Of a DNA stretch of 64,000 nt, positions 18,438 through 28,878 are shown one piece after another. The stretch is taken from the NCBI GenBank assembly GCA_964511015.1, contig CAZEDX010000013.1, positions 1 through 64,000 of the forward strand, written 5' to 3'. The stretch is from FEN-1099 sp964511015. Its GTDB lineage: Bacteria > Lernaellota > Lernaellaia > Lernaellales > Lernaellaceae. Position 1 is the first letter of the stretch. Every line of letters begins with the position of its first letter. The notes under the pieces were generated by a model. The model did no database searches, had not been told where the DNA came from, and saw only the letters and a program-made list of their open reading frames with translations. Position numbers and translations under genes: made by a program.

Positions 18438-20324
18438 ATGTGCGGGATTTGTGGCGTATTTGAAACTGGCGGTGCAAGAATCTCGCGGGAAACCTTGCGT
18501 CAGATGACTGACACACTGGTTCATCGGGGGCCTGATGCCAGCGGTCTATTTCTTGCCGAGCACAGAGGCGCCGCGCTGGAACCATTGCCTGATGCGCCGG
18601 TCGCGTTGGGACATCGCCGCCTCAAAATCATCGATCTGTCGGACTCGGCAAATCAGCCAATGCTTTTCGAGAACGGCCGCTTGGCCGTGGTCTTCAACGG
18701 CGAGATTTTCAACTACCGTGAGTTGATGACCGAGCATTTTGCCGACCGCCAACCGCAGACGACCTCCGACACCGAAGTGGTCGGCTGGGCCTATCGCAAA
18801 TGGGGCCTCGACTGTTTTCAGCACTTCAACGGCTTTTTTGCCATGGCAATCTACGATGCCGACCGCGATCTGCTGGTGCTCGCGCGCGATCGCATGGGCA
18901 AGAAGCCGCTTTTCTATCATCATCAGGGCGGACATTTTGCGTTCGGCTCGGAACTCAAGGCGCTGGCGGCGTATCCGCCCTTGGCTCGGGAACTCGACCA
19001 CGATGCATTGCTGGCCTATCTGACGTTCCTGTATGTGCCGGGTGAGGCTTGCCTGCTACGCAATTGCCGCAAGCTGGCGGCCGGAAGTTGGCTGACCGTC
19101 GACGCGCGTGGTGAGGTGCGCACCGAACGGTACTACGACGTGCTCGCCGGCCCGGCGCATCCGACCGCTAGACCGCGGACCATGGCGGAATACGAAGAGG
19201 AACTTGACCGCCTGCTGACCGATGCCACGCGTTTGCGGTTGATCAGCGATGTGCCACTAGGCGCATTTTTGTCGGGCGGCATCGATTCGTCCACGATCGT
19301 CGCCTACATGTTGCGGGCGGGGGCGACGCGGCCGCGGACGTTTACCATTGCCTACGAAGATCCCAAGTTCAACGAAGGCCCGTACGCCAAGGCCGTCGCC
19401 GATCATTTGGGTACCGAACACACGGAAATGGTCGTCCAACCCGACGACGCGCAGGTCCTGATCCAACGGATGCCGCACATCTACGACGAGCCGTTTGCCG
19501 ATCCGTCCGCGTTGCCGACCACCTTGCTGTCGGAACTGACTCGCAAACACGTGACGGTTGCTCTGTCGGGCGATGGCGGCGACGAGTTGTTCTTCGGCTA
19601 CGATCGCTACAAACGGGCGCTCGAGTTCGCGCGCTGGACATGGATTCCTTACTTCTTGCGCGCACCGGTGGGGCGCTTGCTCTGCCAGTTTGGGGCGCGC
19701 GGGAGGAAAATCGGCCGCCGCATCGATCAGCCGGATGTGACCGCGTATTTCCAACTGCGTACCAGCATTTTCAACCGCTACGAGTTGCCGCAACTGACCG
19801 GCAAACCGTTCCCAGCCGACAACGAGCTTACGCGTGTGCTTGGGACGCTTGGCGATGTGCCCTTGCACCGGCGGCTGCGCGCGGCGGAAACGCGAATCTA
19901 CTTGTGTGACGACATTCTGCAAAAGGTCGATCGCGCGTCGATGTCCTGTGCGTTGGAAACGCGCGCCCCACTGCTCGACTACCGTGTGGTCGAATTCGCG
20001 CTCGGTTTGCCCCAGGAAATGGTTTTGCAGGGAAGGGTCCGCAAACGCCTGCTCAGACAACTGCTCTACCGTTATGTGCCGGCGGCGGTCTTCGACCGCA
20101 AGAAGATGGGCTTTCGCATTCCACTTGGTTCCTGGTTCCGAGGCAAGTTGCGGCCGACCCTCGAACATTACCTTGATGGCGAACGTCTGCGGAAACAGGG
20201 GCTCTTGCAGCCGGAGTTCGTGGCTGACCTCGTCGCCCGACACATGGCCGGCGGCGCCGACTACGCCCACGCGCTGTTCACGCTGCTGGTTTTCCAGATG
20301 TGGTACGACCAGTACCTGGCCTGA
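18438..20324 (+). CDS. asnB: Asparagine synthetase (glutamine-hydrolysing)
   Basis: AsnB amidates aspartate using glutamine and ATP. The 628-residue protein begins MCGICGVFETGG, so Cys2 is the class II amidotransferase nucleophile after Met removal. The N-terminal half (1-~210) has LGHRRLKIIDLS and FNGEIFNYRE. The synthetase half has the PP-loop SGGIDSS at ~279, LSGDGGDELFFGYDRY and RAPLLDYRVVEFA. ATG 18438 follows GTGGAGAA. It is followed at once by a convergent gene. Members of this family also modify lipopolysaccharide or peptides, so free asparagine is the likely but not the only product. Confidence 0.9.
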   Translation: MCGICGVFETGGARISRETLRQMTDTLVHRGPDASGLFLAEHRGAALEPLPDAPVALGHRRLKIIDLSDSANQPMLFENGRLAVVFNGEIFNYRELMTEHFADRQPQTTSDTEVVGWAYRKWGLDCFQHFNGFFAMAIYDADRDLLVLARDRMGKKPLFYHHQGGHFAFGSELKALAAYPPLARELDHDALLAYLTFLYVPGEACLLRNCRKLAAGSWLTVDARGEVRTERYYDVLAGPAHPTARPRTMAEYEEELDRLLTDATRLRLISDVPLGAFLSGGIDSSTIVAYMLRAGATRPRTFTIAYEDPKFNEGPYAKAVADHLGTEHTEMVVQPDDAQVLIQRMPHIYDEPFADPSALPTTLLSELTRKHVTVALSGDGGDELFFGYDRYKRALEFARWTWIPYFLRAPVGRLLCQFGARGRKIGRRIDQPDVTAYFQLRTSIFNRYELPQLTGKPFPADNELTRVLGTLGDVPLHRRLRAAETRIYLCDDILQKVDRASMSCALETRAPLLDYRVVEFALGLPQEMVLQGRVRKRLLRQLLYRYVPAAVFDRKKMGFRIPLGSWFRGKLRPTLEHYLDGERLRKQGLLQPEFVADLVARHMAGGADYAHALFTLLVFQMWYDQYLA

Positions 20325-20328
20325 CGCA

Positions 20329-20958
20329 TCATTCCCCTTTGAGCAACGCCACGGCGCCGTACGCGTTTTCGGCATAGCCGTCCGCGCCGATGTCGTCGGC
20401 GAAGCGTTGCGTCACCGCGGCGCCGCCAATCAGCACCTTCACCTGATCGCGCAGGCCGGCGGCTTTGAGGGCGTCGATGACGTCTTTCATCACCACCATG
20501 GTGGTGGTGAGCAGAGCGGATAGCCCGACGGCAACCGGGCGCAATTCCTTGACCGCCGAGACAAATTTGTCGACCGGCACATCGATGCCCAAGTCGACGA
20601 CCTGATAGCCGGCGCCGCGCATCATGATGCCGACAATACTCTTGCCGATGTCGTGCATGTCGCCGCGTACGGTGCCGAGCACTACTTTATCGAGTTTGGC
20701 GGACGAACCTTGGGCGAGGTGGGGTTCCAATACGGCAATAGCGCCATTCATCGCACGAGCGCTGAGCAGCACTTCGGGAAGGAACAATTCGCCGTCGCGG
20801 AAGAGGCGACCGACCACGCCCATGCCCGTGAACAAACCTTGCTCAAGAATATCGCGAGCGGATGCGCCGCCGGCCAGCGCCTGCTGGGTCAAGGCAACGA
20901 CCTGGGCATCTTCGCCGTTTTCCAGCGCCTTGGCCAACTGTGCGAAAAGATCTGTCAC
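20329..20958 (-). CDS. Corrinoid (B12-binding) methyltransferase-type protein
   Basis: This is a 209-residue cobalamin carrier of the MtbC/MtmC/MetH-cobalamin class. An N-terminal helical cap (~1-85) is followed by a Rossmann B12 domain with the lower-ligand motif GDMHDIGK (His102) and GLSALLTTTM, then a terminal LIGGAAVTQRFADDIGADGYA. Such proteins shuttle methyl groups between a substrate-specific methyltransferase and an acceptor. Neither partner nor a reductive activator is visible here. The small ACT-like gene 13 bases upstream is probably in the same operon. Confidence 0.9.
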   Translation of the reverse strand: MTDLFAQLAKALENGEDAQVVALTQQALAGGASARDILEQGLFTGMGVVGRLFRDGELFLPEVLLSARAMNGAIAVLEPHLAQGSSAKLDKVVLGTVRGDMHDIGKSIVGIMMRGAGYQVVDLGIDVPVDKFVSAVKELRPVAVGLSALLTTTMVVMKDVIDALKAAGLRDQVKVLIGGAAVTQRFADDIGADGYAENAYGAVALLKGE

Positions 20959-20971
20959 GTTGGCACCGCCT

Positions 20972-21229
20972 TTAGTGGGTGAAGACCATTTTCTGCACGT
21001 CCACCCCCTCTACAGCCTTCAGCTTCGCTTCCACCTGCGCCAACGTGGCGTCGTCGCCGTAGAGCTCAAGCACCAGCAACCCGCTCGGCGAGCAGCTAGT
21101 GGCGTCGACATCGTGCAAGCCCAAGCGGGTCTTGATGTTGCAGCCATGGTCGCTGAGCACCTTTTGCACTGCCGGTACGTTTTTCACGCGATTGGTGATA
21201 TGGACGCCGAGAATGGTGTGCTTCTCCAT
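20972..21229 (-). CDS. Small ACT-like protein (TM1266 / iron-hydrogenase-regulator-like)
   Basis: This 85-residue single-domain protein (beta-alpha-beta-beta-alpha-beta pattern) contains HTILGVHITNRVKNVPAVQK, LSDHGCNIKTRLGLH and a final VDVQKMVFTH strand. It resembles the TM1266 family, once linked to iron-only hydrogenase systems, and NikR-like C-terminal ACT folds. ATG 21229 is chosen over the longer frame because GGAGGC lies just upstream. Location before the corrinoid gene suggests ligand sensing in one-carbon or B12 metabolism; this is inference. Confidence 0.7.
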   Translation of the reverse strand: MEKHTILGVHITNRVKNVPAVQKVLSDHGCNIKTRLGLHDVDATSCSPSGLLVLELYGDDATLAQVEAKLKAVEGVDVQKMVFTH

Positions 21230-21257
21230 GGGTAGCCTCCGGTATGGGCGGTTACGG

Positions 21258-22400
21258 TCAGGGTTTGATGGTCTGGTCCAAGCGCATGTCGCGCGACAAT
21301 CCGGGAATGTATTCGAGTTCGTGACGCAGATAGAGCACGATTGGAATCGCAAGGATCAGGCCGATCACACCCAACAACACTTCGCAAACGATCAGCGAAG
21401 TCAGCGTTAGCACCATCGGCAGATGCACGATGTCGCCAATGATTTTCGAATTCAGGAAGTACTCGAGCTTGTGAATGCCCACCAACATTCCCAGGCAGAT
21501 AGCGGCAGCCAAGACGCCGATGTTGACCAGAGCGGTTGCTGTCAGAATGGTGTTGGAAATCAGGTTGCCGACGATCGGCAACAAGCCGCAGGTGAAGACC
21601 AGCAATATCAACAAAGCCGGTTGTGGCAATCCTAGAACCACAATGACAATCGCGGAAATGGCTGTGTTGACGAGCGAAATAATAAATTGTCCGCCCATGA
21701 CGCGCTTGAAGTAGTAGTAGAAAATGCGTATGCGAGAGAGGGAAAAGCGATATAGAAACGCCATCAAGCTATGTGGTCGCCGGGCAAATACCTCGTCGAT
21801 CTTGCCGATGTTGTGGTACAGGACCAAATTCACCACGCAAGCGAAGATGAAATAGATAAAACCCTTCGAGAAGGTTGAAAACCAGGAATACAAGCGCGGT
21901 ACTACGGCAGTGGTGACGGACATGATGGTCTTGTTCACTTCCGCCTGGTCGACGTAGTCGGTCAGCGCCCACCTTTGGTTGGCGATTTCGAACTGCTGGA
22001 CCGCTTCATTCTGCGCTTCCTGCGCCAACGCCGGGAGGCGACGAATGACATCTGGCACCACGCGCCAGACTACCACGGTCAGTATGCCCAAGACGATCAC
22101 ATACAACATGGAGAAGAGCAGAGCCTTGGGCAGGAAGCGCGCATAACGGCGAACGTCGTTGGTCAGGAAGTCGGAGATCAAATAGAGGAAGAGGAAAAAT
22201 ATCGCAAAGGTGGTCAAGTGCGTGGCAAAAATCAATAGCATCAGCACGGACAGGAACGCGTAGCCACACATATAAGGGTGCGCTTCCAAAATCGTATTCG
22301 GTCGCCGTTCCCACTCCTGTTCCACCGTGGCGTGGAAAAGAATCGCCGTGGAATCCTGTGGGTCCCCAATGATGTCGGCCTTTTTTGATGGTTCGGACAT
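21258..22400 (-). CDS. AI-2E family transporter (UPF0118) membrane protein
   Basis: The 380-residue protein has about seven to eight hydrophobic segments: ~48-80, ~95-118, a soluble central part with alpha-helical linker, then ~195-330. It includes FSKGFIYFIFACVVNLVLYH and the typical LPQPALLILLVFTCGLLPIVGNL and GDIVHLPMVLTLTSLIV C-terminal signature. Family members are putative exporters (TqsA-like autoinducer-2 efflux, sodium/proton antiporters). Substrate cannot be read from the sequence. It is divergent from the CDF gene. Confidence 0.85.
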   Translation of the reverse strand: MSEPSKKADIIGDPQDSTAILFHATVEQEWERRPNTILEAHPYMCGYAFLSVLMLLIFATHLTTFAIFFLFLYLISDFLTNDVRRYARFLPKALLFSMLYVIVLGILTVVVWRVVPDVIRRLPALAQEAQNEAVQQFEIANQRWALTDYVDQAEVNKTIMSVTTAVVPRLYSWFSTFSKGFIYFIFACVVNLVLYHNIGKIDEVFARRPHSLMAFLYRFSLSRIRIFYYYFKRVMGGQFIISLVNTAISAIVIVVLGLPQPALLILLVFTCGLLPIVGNLISNTILTATALVNIGVLAAAICLGMLVGIHKLEYFLNSKIIGDIVHLPMVLTLTSLIVCEVLLGVIGLILAIPIVLYLRHELEYIPGLSRDMRLDQTIKP

Positions 22401-22511
22401 CGGTTGCGCTTCACCTTGCGTCGCAAATTTGACTTATTCTCATCCTAGCGAATTGGCAAGCGATGTCCATAGTCTCTCTTTTGTGGCGCCATACCGTGGA
22501 CGGAAATGCGA

Positions 22512-22539
22512 TTGACTCGGACAACGATTTCAGTACCAT
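22512..22539 (+). promoter_or_regulatory. Predicted promoter of the CDF gene
   Basis: A -35 TTGACT (22512-22517), 16-base spacer and -10 TACCAT (22534-22539) would start a leader of about 109 bases before the coding sequence. Confidence 0.45.
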
Positions 22540-22554
22540 GACCACAAGATCAGG

Positions 22555-22640
22555 CGATCCAACCGTCTGGATGCAGCCGGGCTCGGCGACGGGCAACGGG
22601 TTATTCGCCCCGTGGGACTTTTTGTTCCCCGGGGTGTTTT
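22555..22640 (+). promoter_or_regulatory. Structured leader with terminator/antiterminator, candidate metal riboswitch
   Basis: Three small stems precede a terminator-like hairpin: ATCC/GGAT (22557-22560 with 22569-22572), GCCG/CGGC (22576-22579 with 22584-22587) and ACGGG/CCCGT (22596-22600 with 22609-22613). The last uses bases that also form the 5' side of the strong hairpin CCCCG-T-GGGA / TCCC-CGGGG (22608-22634), which is followed by TGTTTT. The two states exclude each other, as in transcription attenuation. The hairpin ends 20 bases before the start codon of a metal-cation exporter gene. No named riboswitch class could be assigned by eye. Confidence 0.5.
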
Positions 22641-22654
22641 CGTTAAGAGGGGGC

Positions 22655-23626
22655 ATGGACCAGAACGCTCGCAAAGCGCGCGTAGCATGGCTATCGGTGG
22701 CATCGAACTCAACGCTTGTCCTTGGCAAGCTAGTGATTGGCTTCCTCATCGGTTCGGTTTCGGTGATGTCCGAAGCGATTCATTCAGCCGTGGACCTCGT
22801 GGCGGCCGTGATTGCCTTGCTAGCTGTAAAAACTGCCGGCAAACCCGCCGACGACGACCATCCGTTCGGTCACGGCAAGGTCGAGAACATCTCCGGCACT
22901 GTCGAAGCGTTGCTGATCTTTCTCGCTGCGGGCTGGATTATCTACGAAGCGGTCAAACGGATTCTCCATCCGGAGCCATTGGACATGGCTATGTGGGGTG
23001 TCTTGGTGATGGGTATTTCGGCGACCGTCAACATCATCGTTTCGCATTATCTGTTCAAGGTCGGGCACGCCACTCACTCAGTGGCTTTGGTGGCCGATGC
23101 CTGGCATTTGCGGACCGATGTCTATACCTCCGCCGGCGTCATGGTGGCGTTGGGTATTGTGTGGGTGGCCGGCGCAATCCGTCCGGAGTGGAACGTACAG
23201 TTGATCGACCCGATCGCCGCGATTTTGGTGGCGCTGTTGATCCTCAAAGCCGCCTACGATCTTACCAAACAAGCAGCGCGCGATCTGTTGGATGTGCGGT
23301 TGCCCGAAGAAGAATTGGCTTGGCTGCGCGAATGCATCGTCACCTCATCGCTAAAAGTGAAAGGCTATCATCGTTTGCGAACCCGGAAAGCCGGCGCCTT
23401 CCGCTTTGTCGAGTTTCATCTGATCGTCGATCCGGAAATGTCAGTCAATGAATCCCATGCGCTTACCGAGCAGATCAACCGCTGCATCAACGAGCACTAT
23501 GAGAACACCAGCGTACTGGTCCACATCGAACCTTGCGATGGCGAATGCGCGCCCGCTTGTGAGGAAGGTTGCCGCGTTTCCGAAACCGAACGGCAAAGTC
23601 GTCACCGCGCCTACCAGAAGAAATAG
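22655..23626 (+). CDS. Cation diffusion facilitator (CDF) metal exporter
   Basis: CDF proteins export divalent cations (Zn, Co, Ni, Fe, Mn) against protons. The 323-residue protein has six predicted membrane segments in the first ~205 residues. Metal-site residues lie in SEAIHSAVD (helix 2) and ADAWHLRTDVYTS (helix 5), and the loop has the family HPFGHGKVE. A ferredoxin-like cytoplasmic domain follows (residues ~210-300), then a Cys-rich tail with CDGECAPACEEGC, which could bind extra metal. ATG 22655 is selected by AAGAGGGGG just upstream, although the frame is open from 22463. Confidence 0.9.
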   Translation: MDQNARKARVAWLSVASNSTLVLGKLVIGFLIGSVSVMSEAIHSAVDLVAAVIALLAVKTAGKPADDDHPFGHGKVENISGTVEALLIFLAAGWIIYEAVKRILHPEPLDMAMWGVLVMGISATVNIIVSHYLFKVGHATHSVALVADAWHLRTDVYTSAGVMVALGIVWVAGAIRPEWNVQLIDPIAAILVALLILKAAYDLTKQAARDLLDVRLPEEELAWLRECIVTSSLKVKGYHRLRTRKAGAFRFVEFHLIVDPEMSVNESHALTEQINRCINEHYENTSVLVHIEPCDGECAPACEEGCRVSETERQSRHRAYQKK

Positions 23627-23680
23627 AACAGAGTTCACCCGCCAGTTCATAACCTAGCGAACACTCATTATTGGCAGGCA

Positions 23681-23712
23681 AAAAGAAAGGGCCGACCGCT
23701 TCCGGCCGGCCC
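23681..23712 (-). terminator. Intrinsic terminator of hppA
   Basis: A GGGCCG-A-CCG / CGG-C-CGGCCC stem (23689-23712) is followed on the minus strand by TTTCTTTTT. It lies between converging genes and could also stop CDF transcripts. Confidence 0.8.
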
Positions 23713-23738
23713 TTCGAAGAGCGCTTGGCTCGTCGACG

Positions 23739-26210
<2,472 letters not shown>

Positions 26211-26351
26211 TAGGTCCTCCTTTCGAAGAAGCGAATCGGGAAAAACGGGAACCTGAACTGCAAATTTTCGCCCTGGGTATTGAACCCTGCCTCGGCCCAG
26301 AGCGGATATCGACATGAATGCCCCTCTATATCAGACGCTAAAGTCGCTGCG

Positions 26352-26379
26352 TTATAAGGCAAATGACGCACGAAGTCAA
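26352..26379 (-). promoter_or_regulatory. Predicted promoter of hppA
   Basis: On the minus strand, -35 TTGACT (26379-26374), a 16-base spacer and -10 TTATAA (26357-26352) lie about 140 bases upstream of the hppA start. Confidence 0.5.
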
Positions 26380-26498
26380 TCCGGTCTAGCCACTACATTT
26401 GGTGTGCTGGCGATTTCTAAAACCGGCCTTATTGGAGTATCCCCTTCCTGTTGTGTAAATAAAAATAAGTGATATTGCGATGCCGATGTCGGCGGGAA

Positions 26499-28502
26499 TT
26501 ACTGCAGGCGTGCGGGTAAAATGACCATCGTCCGTCCGGCCCATTGCAGGCGCTTCTGAACGGTATACGCGGTTTCGTTGTGCAGTAGGCGGTGATACCA
26601 GCGTTCGCGCTGGAAAAGAATCTTGCCGGCGAAGAATGTGGTCTGGGGGAATTCCTTGGCTACTTCCAGGCAGAGTTTTTCAACCTCGTCGATCAGATCG
26701 GTGCCCACCGAAAAACGCGTTTGCGCGGGCACGCCCAACTGCTTGGCCAGGTCGATGTACTTGTTGAGCTGCTCTTCAGTGCGGGTGCGAATCAAGTCCA
26801 ATTCGCTCTGGTCTTTGAAGACCTCGGCATCAGCGACGCCGACCGACAAGAATACCAGGTTGCGGAAATGGCCGGGGAATTTGGCGAATATGTGCAGCAC
26901 CGTGTGGATGCCCAGGCCGCTGTAACCGGGGACCAACACCGCGGCGGTCGGCAGCCTCGGATCGAACTTCGCGCCTTGGTATTCATCAAGCTTGGTCACC
27001 GGCACATCCTTCAACATGACGAACAGCTCTTTCAGCTTGACCCCGACCTGTTGGTAGTGACGGTGGATCATAAAGGAAAGCCCGACCACGCCGCCGGTAA
27101 CCAACACGGTGACCCAACCGCCTTCGGTAAATTTCTCCAAGGTGGTAATGATCAAAATGGTAATGCACAAAATGAACGTGGCCACGAACAGGCCAAAGCG
27201 GCTGAACCACCGTTCATTCGACCGCGGCCGATACCACGAGCGCGCCATACCGAACATGGAAATCGAAAAGGTCAAAAACACGTTGATACTGTACATGACG
27301 ACCAGGGTCTGTACGGCGCCGCCGCTATACAGCAACAACGCTACTGCACAGGCGCCCATCAACATGACGCCGTTGGCGGTGGTCAGCCGATCCGAAAGAG
27401 CCGAGAACTTGCGTGGCGCCCACGAATCGTGAGCCATGTCGGCCAACACGCGCGGTCCGCCGATAAAGCCGGCCTGAGCGCCGACGACCAAGAGCGCGCC
27501 TTCGGAAAGAATCGTGATCAACGCCAACAGCCAACCGCCTGGCAGGTTGGCAGTCATGCGATTGGCCAGCACGGCGTTGAGGGTCTTGCCTTCTTCGAAG
27601 GCCACATCCCATAGCAGGTAGCAAACGATCAAGCCGGCGGCGGTGAAGGCCAGGGACAACGCCATATACAGCATCGTCCGTTTGGCGGTGTGAACCCGCG
27701 GCTCATGCATGATCGGAATGCTGTTCGAAACGGCTTCCAGACCGGTGTAGGTGCCGCCACCCAGGGAGTAGGCGTGCAGAAAGAGCAGAATCATGCCCGC
27801 CGTGCCCAGAGTGCTCAAACCGGTTTGATAGCCTTCACTGGCTTGCTGCAAGGTGGCCGATATCTCGGGCGCTTTGTAAATGATGCCGCCAAGAATCATG
27901 ACGATGTGGGTTGCCAGAAACACCAGGAAGATCGGCATGAGCACCAATACGGACTCGCGCACTCCGCGTATGTTGAGGGCGGTCAACGCGATCACCGCGG
28001 CGATGACCGCCGGCAGTTTCAAAAAGTGCATTTCCAGCGGCAGGAAGCTGAATAGAGCGTCGCCGGCGGCTGCGAGCGAAACGGTAATGGTTAGCACATA
28101 GTCGACCATCAGCGCGCATCCCGACACGACGCCGACCCGGTTGCCTAGCAGCTTCGAACCCACCACGTAGCCGCCGCCACCGTGCGGGAAATCTTCGATT
28201 AAACGGCTGTACGCCGACGCGATCATGAACACGGTGATCGCGGTGATTGCCGCCAGGCCAAGGGTGAGATAGGTGTGATCGCCAAGGGCGCGGAATGCTT
28301 CCATCGGGCCGTAAGACGATGACGATAGTCCGTCGGCGCCCAACCCAACCCAGGCCAGGAAGGGGAACAACGCCAGGCGGTGAAAGATTTTCCGATCGGT
28401 CAGATCCCGCGGCTGACCAACGACCACACGCTTGAATCGCTCAGTGACAGTGGGCTTTTCCGGCGGAGTCGCCCCGTTCCCTGGCAGGTCGTTCAGCGTC
28501 AT
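26499..28502 (-). CDS. APC-superfamily permease, KimA-like (probable K+ or amino acid importer)
   Basis: The 667-residue protein has about 12 membrane helices (residues ~30-480) with the APC unwound-helix region GLGADGLSSSSYG, the DFPHGGGGYVVG loop and GLEAVSNSIP. A soluble C-terminal domain (~490-667) contains HRHYQQVGVKLKEL and ends HNETAYTVQKRLQW...ILPARLQ. This order and the terminal motif resemble the Bacillus K+ importer KimA (YdaO). Whether this one carries potassium or amino acids is unproven. ATG 28502 is preferred over a longer open frame to 28574. Confidence 0.8.
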   Translation of the reverse strand: MTLNDLPGNGATPPEKPTVTERFKRVVVGQPRDLTDRKIFHRLALFPFLAWVGLGADGLSSSSYGPMEAFRALGDHTYLTLGLAAITAITVFMIASAYSRLIEDFPHGGGGYVVGSKLLGNRVGVVSGCALMVDYVLTITVSLAAAGDALFSFLPLEMHFLKLPAVIAAVIALTALNIRGVRESVLVLMPIFLVFLATHIVMILGGIIYKAPEISATLQQASEGYQTGLSTLGTAGMILLFLHAYSLGGGTYTGLEAVSNSIPIMHEPRVHTAKRTMLYMALSLAFTAAGLIVCYLLWDVAFEEGKTLNAVLANRMTANLPGGWLLALITILSEGALLVVGAQAGFIGGPRVLADMAHDSWAPRKFSALSDRLTTANGVMLMGACAVALLLYSGGAVQTLVVMYSINVFLTFSISMFGMARSWYRPRSNERWFSRFGLFVATFILCITILIITTLEKFTEGGWVTVLVTGGVVGLSFMIHRHYQQVGVKLKELFVMLKDVPVTKLDEYQGAKFDPRLPTAAVLVPGYSGLGIHTVLHIFAKFPGHFRNLVFLSVGVADAEVFKDQSELDLIRTRTEEQLNKYIDLAKQLGVPAQTRFSVGTDLIDEVEKLCLEVAKEFPQTTFFAGKILFQRERWYHRLLHNETAYTVQKRLQWAGRTMVILPARLQ

Positions 28503-28878
28503 GTCCGGTCCACCACGTTTCCGTTCATCAGTGAGTGCGTGCTGTCGACGTCGAGGCGTTGCCACCCGAACCACGACGTCAACGTATTAAACACACAATG
28601 GCGCAGGATTCTCGGAAAATCGAGCGGGGGCGTCAAGTGGCCCGCAAGGTATCTATCGTCCTACAAGATCAAAATCGTCATCAACACGACAATTGCTCCC
28701 CCAAGGAAAACTGCCGTTCATCGTGCGCGATCTGCTCGAGGCTCGCGGCGACGCATCTGTGAGGTGCTCGGCTGCGCCTTCAACCGGTATGTGCTGACTG
28801 ACCGTGAGTTCCACGGCTCGCTGTTGGCAGCCATCGACCAGGCGATGTTGCCGGTGCAGGAAGCGCTCAAATGAGTTT
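28503..28878. other. Intergenic stretch with a possible decayed reading frame
   Basis: No intact gene is supported in these 376 bases. On the plus strand, one frame reads LPFIVRDLLEARGDAS from 28711 and a second frame, about 50 bases on, reads CAFNRYVLTDREFHGSLLAA up to a stop near 28874. Together they look like one short protein broken by a frameshift. I do not recognise it. The region should also contain the permease promoter (minus strand). Confidence 0.35.
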
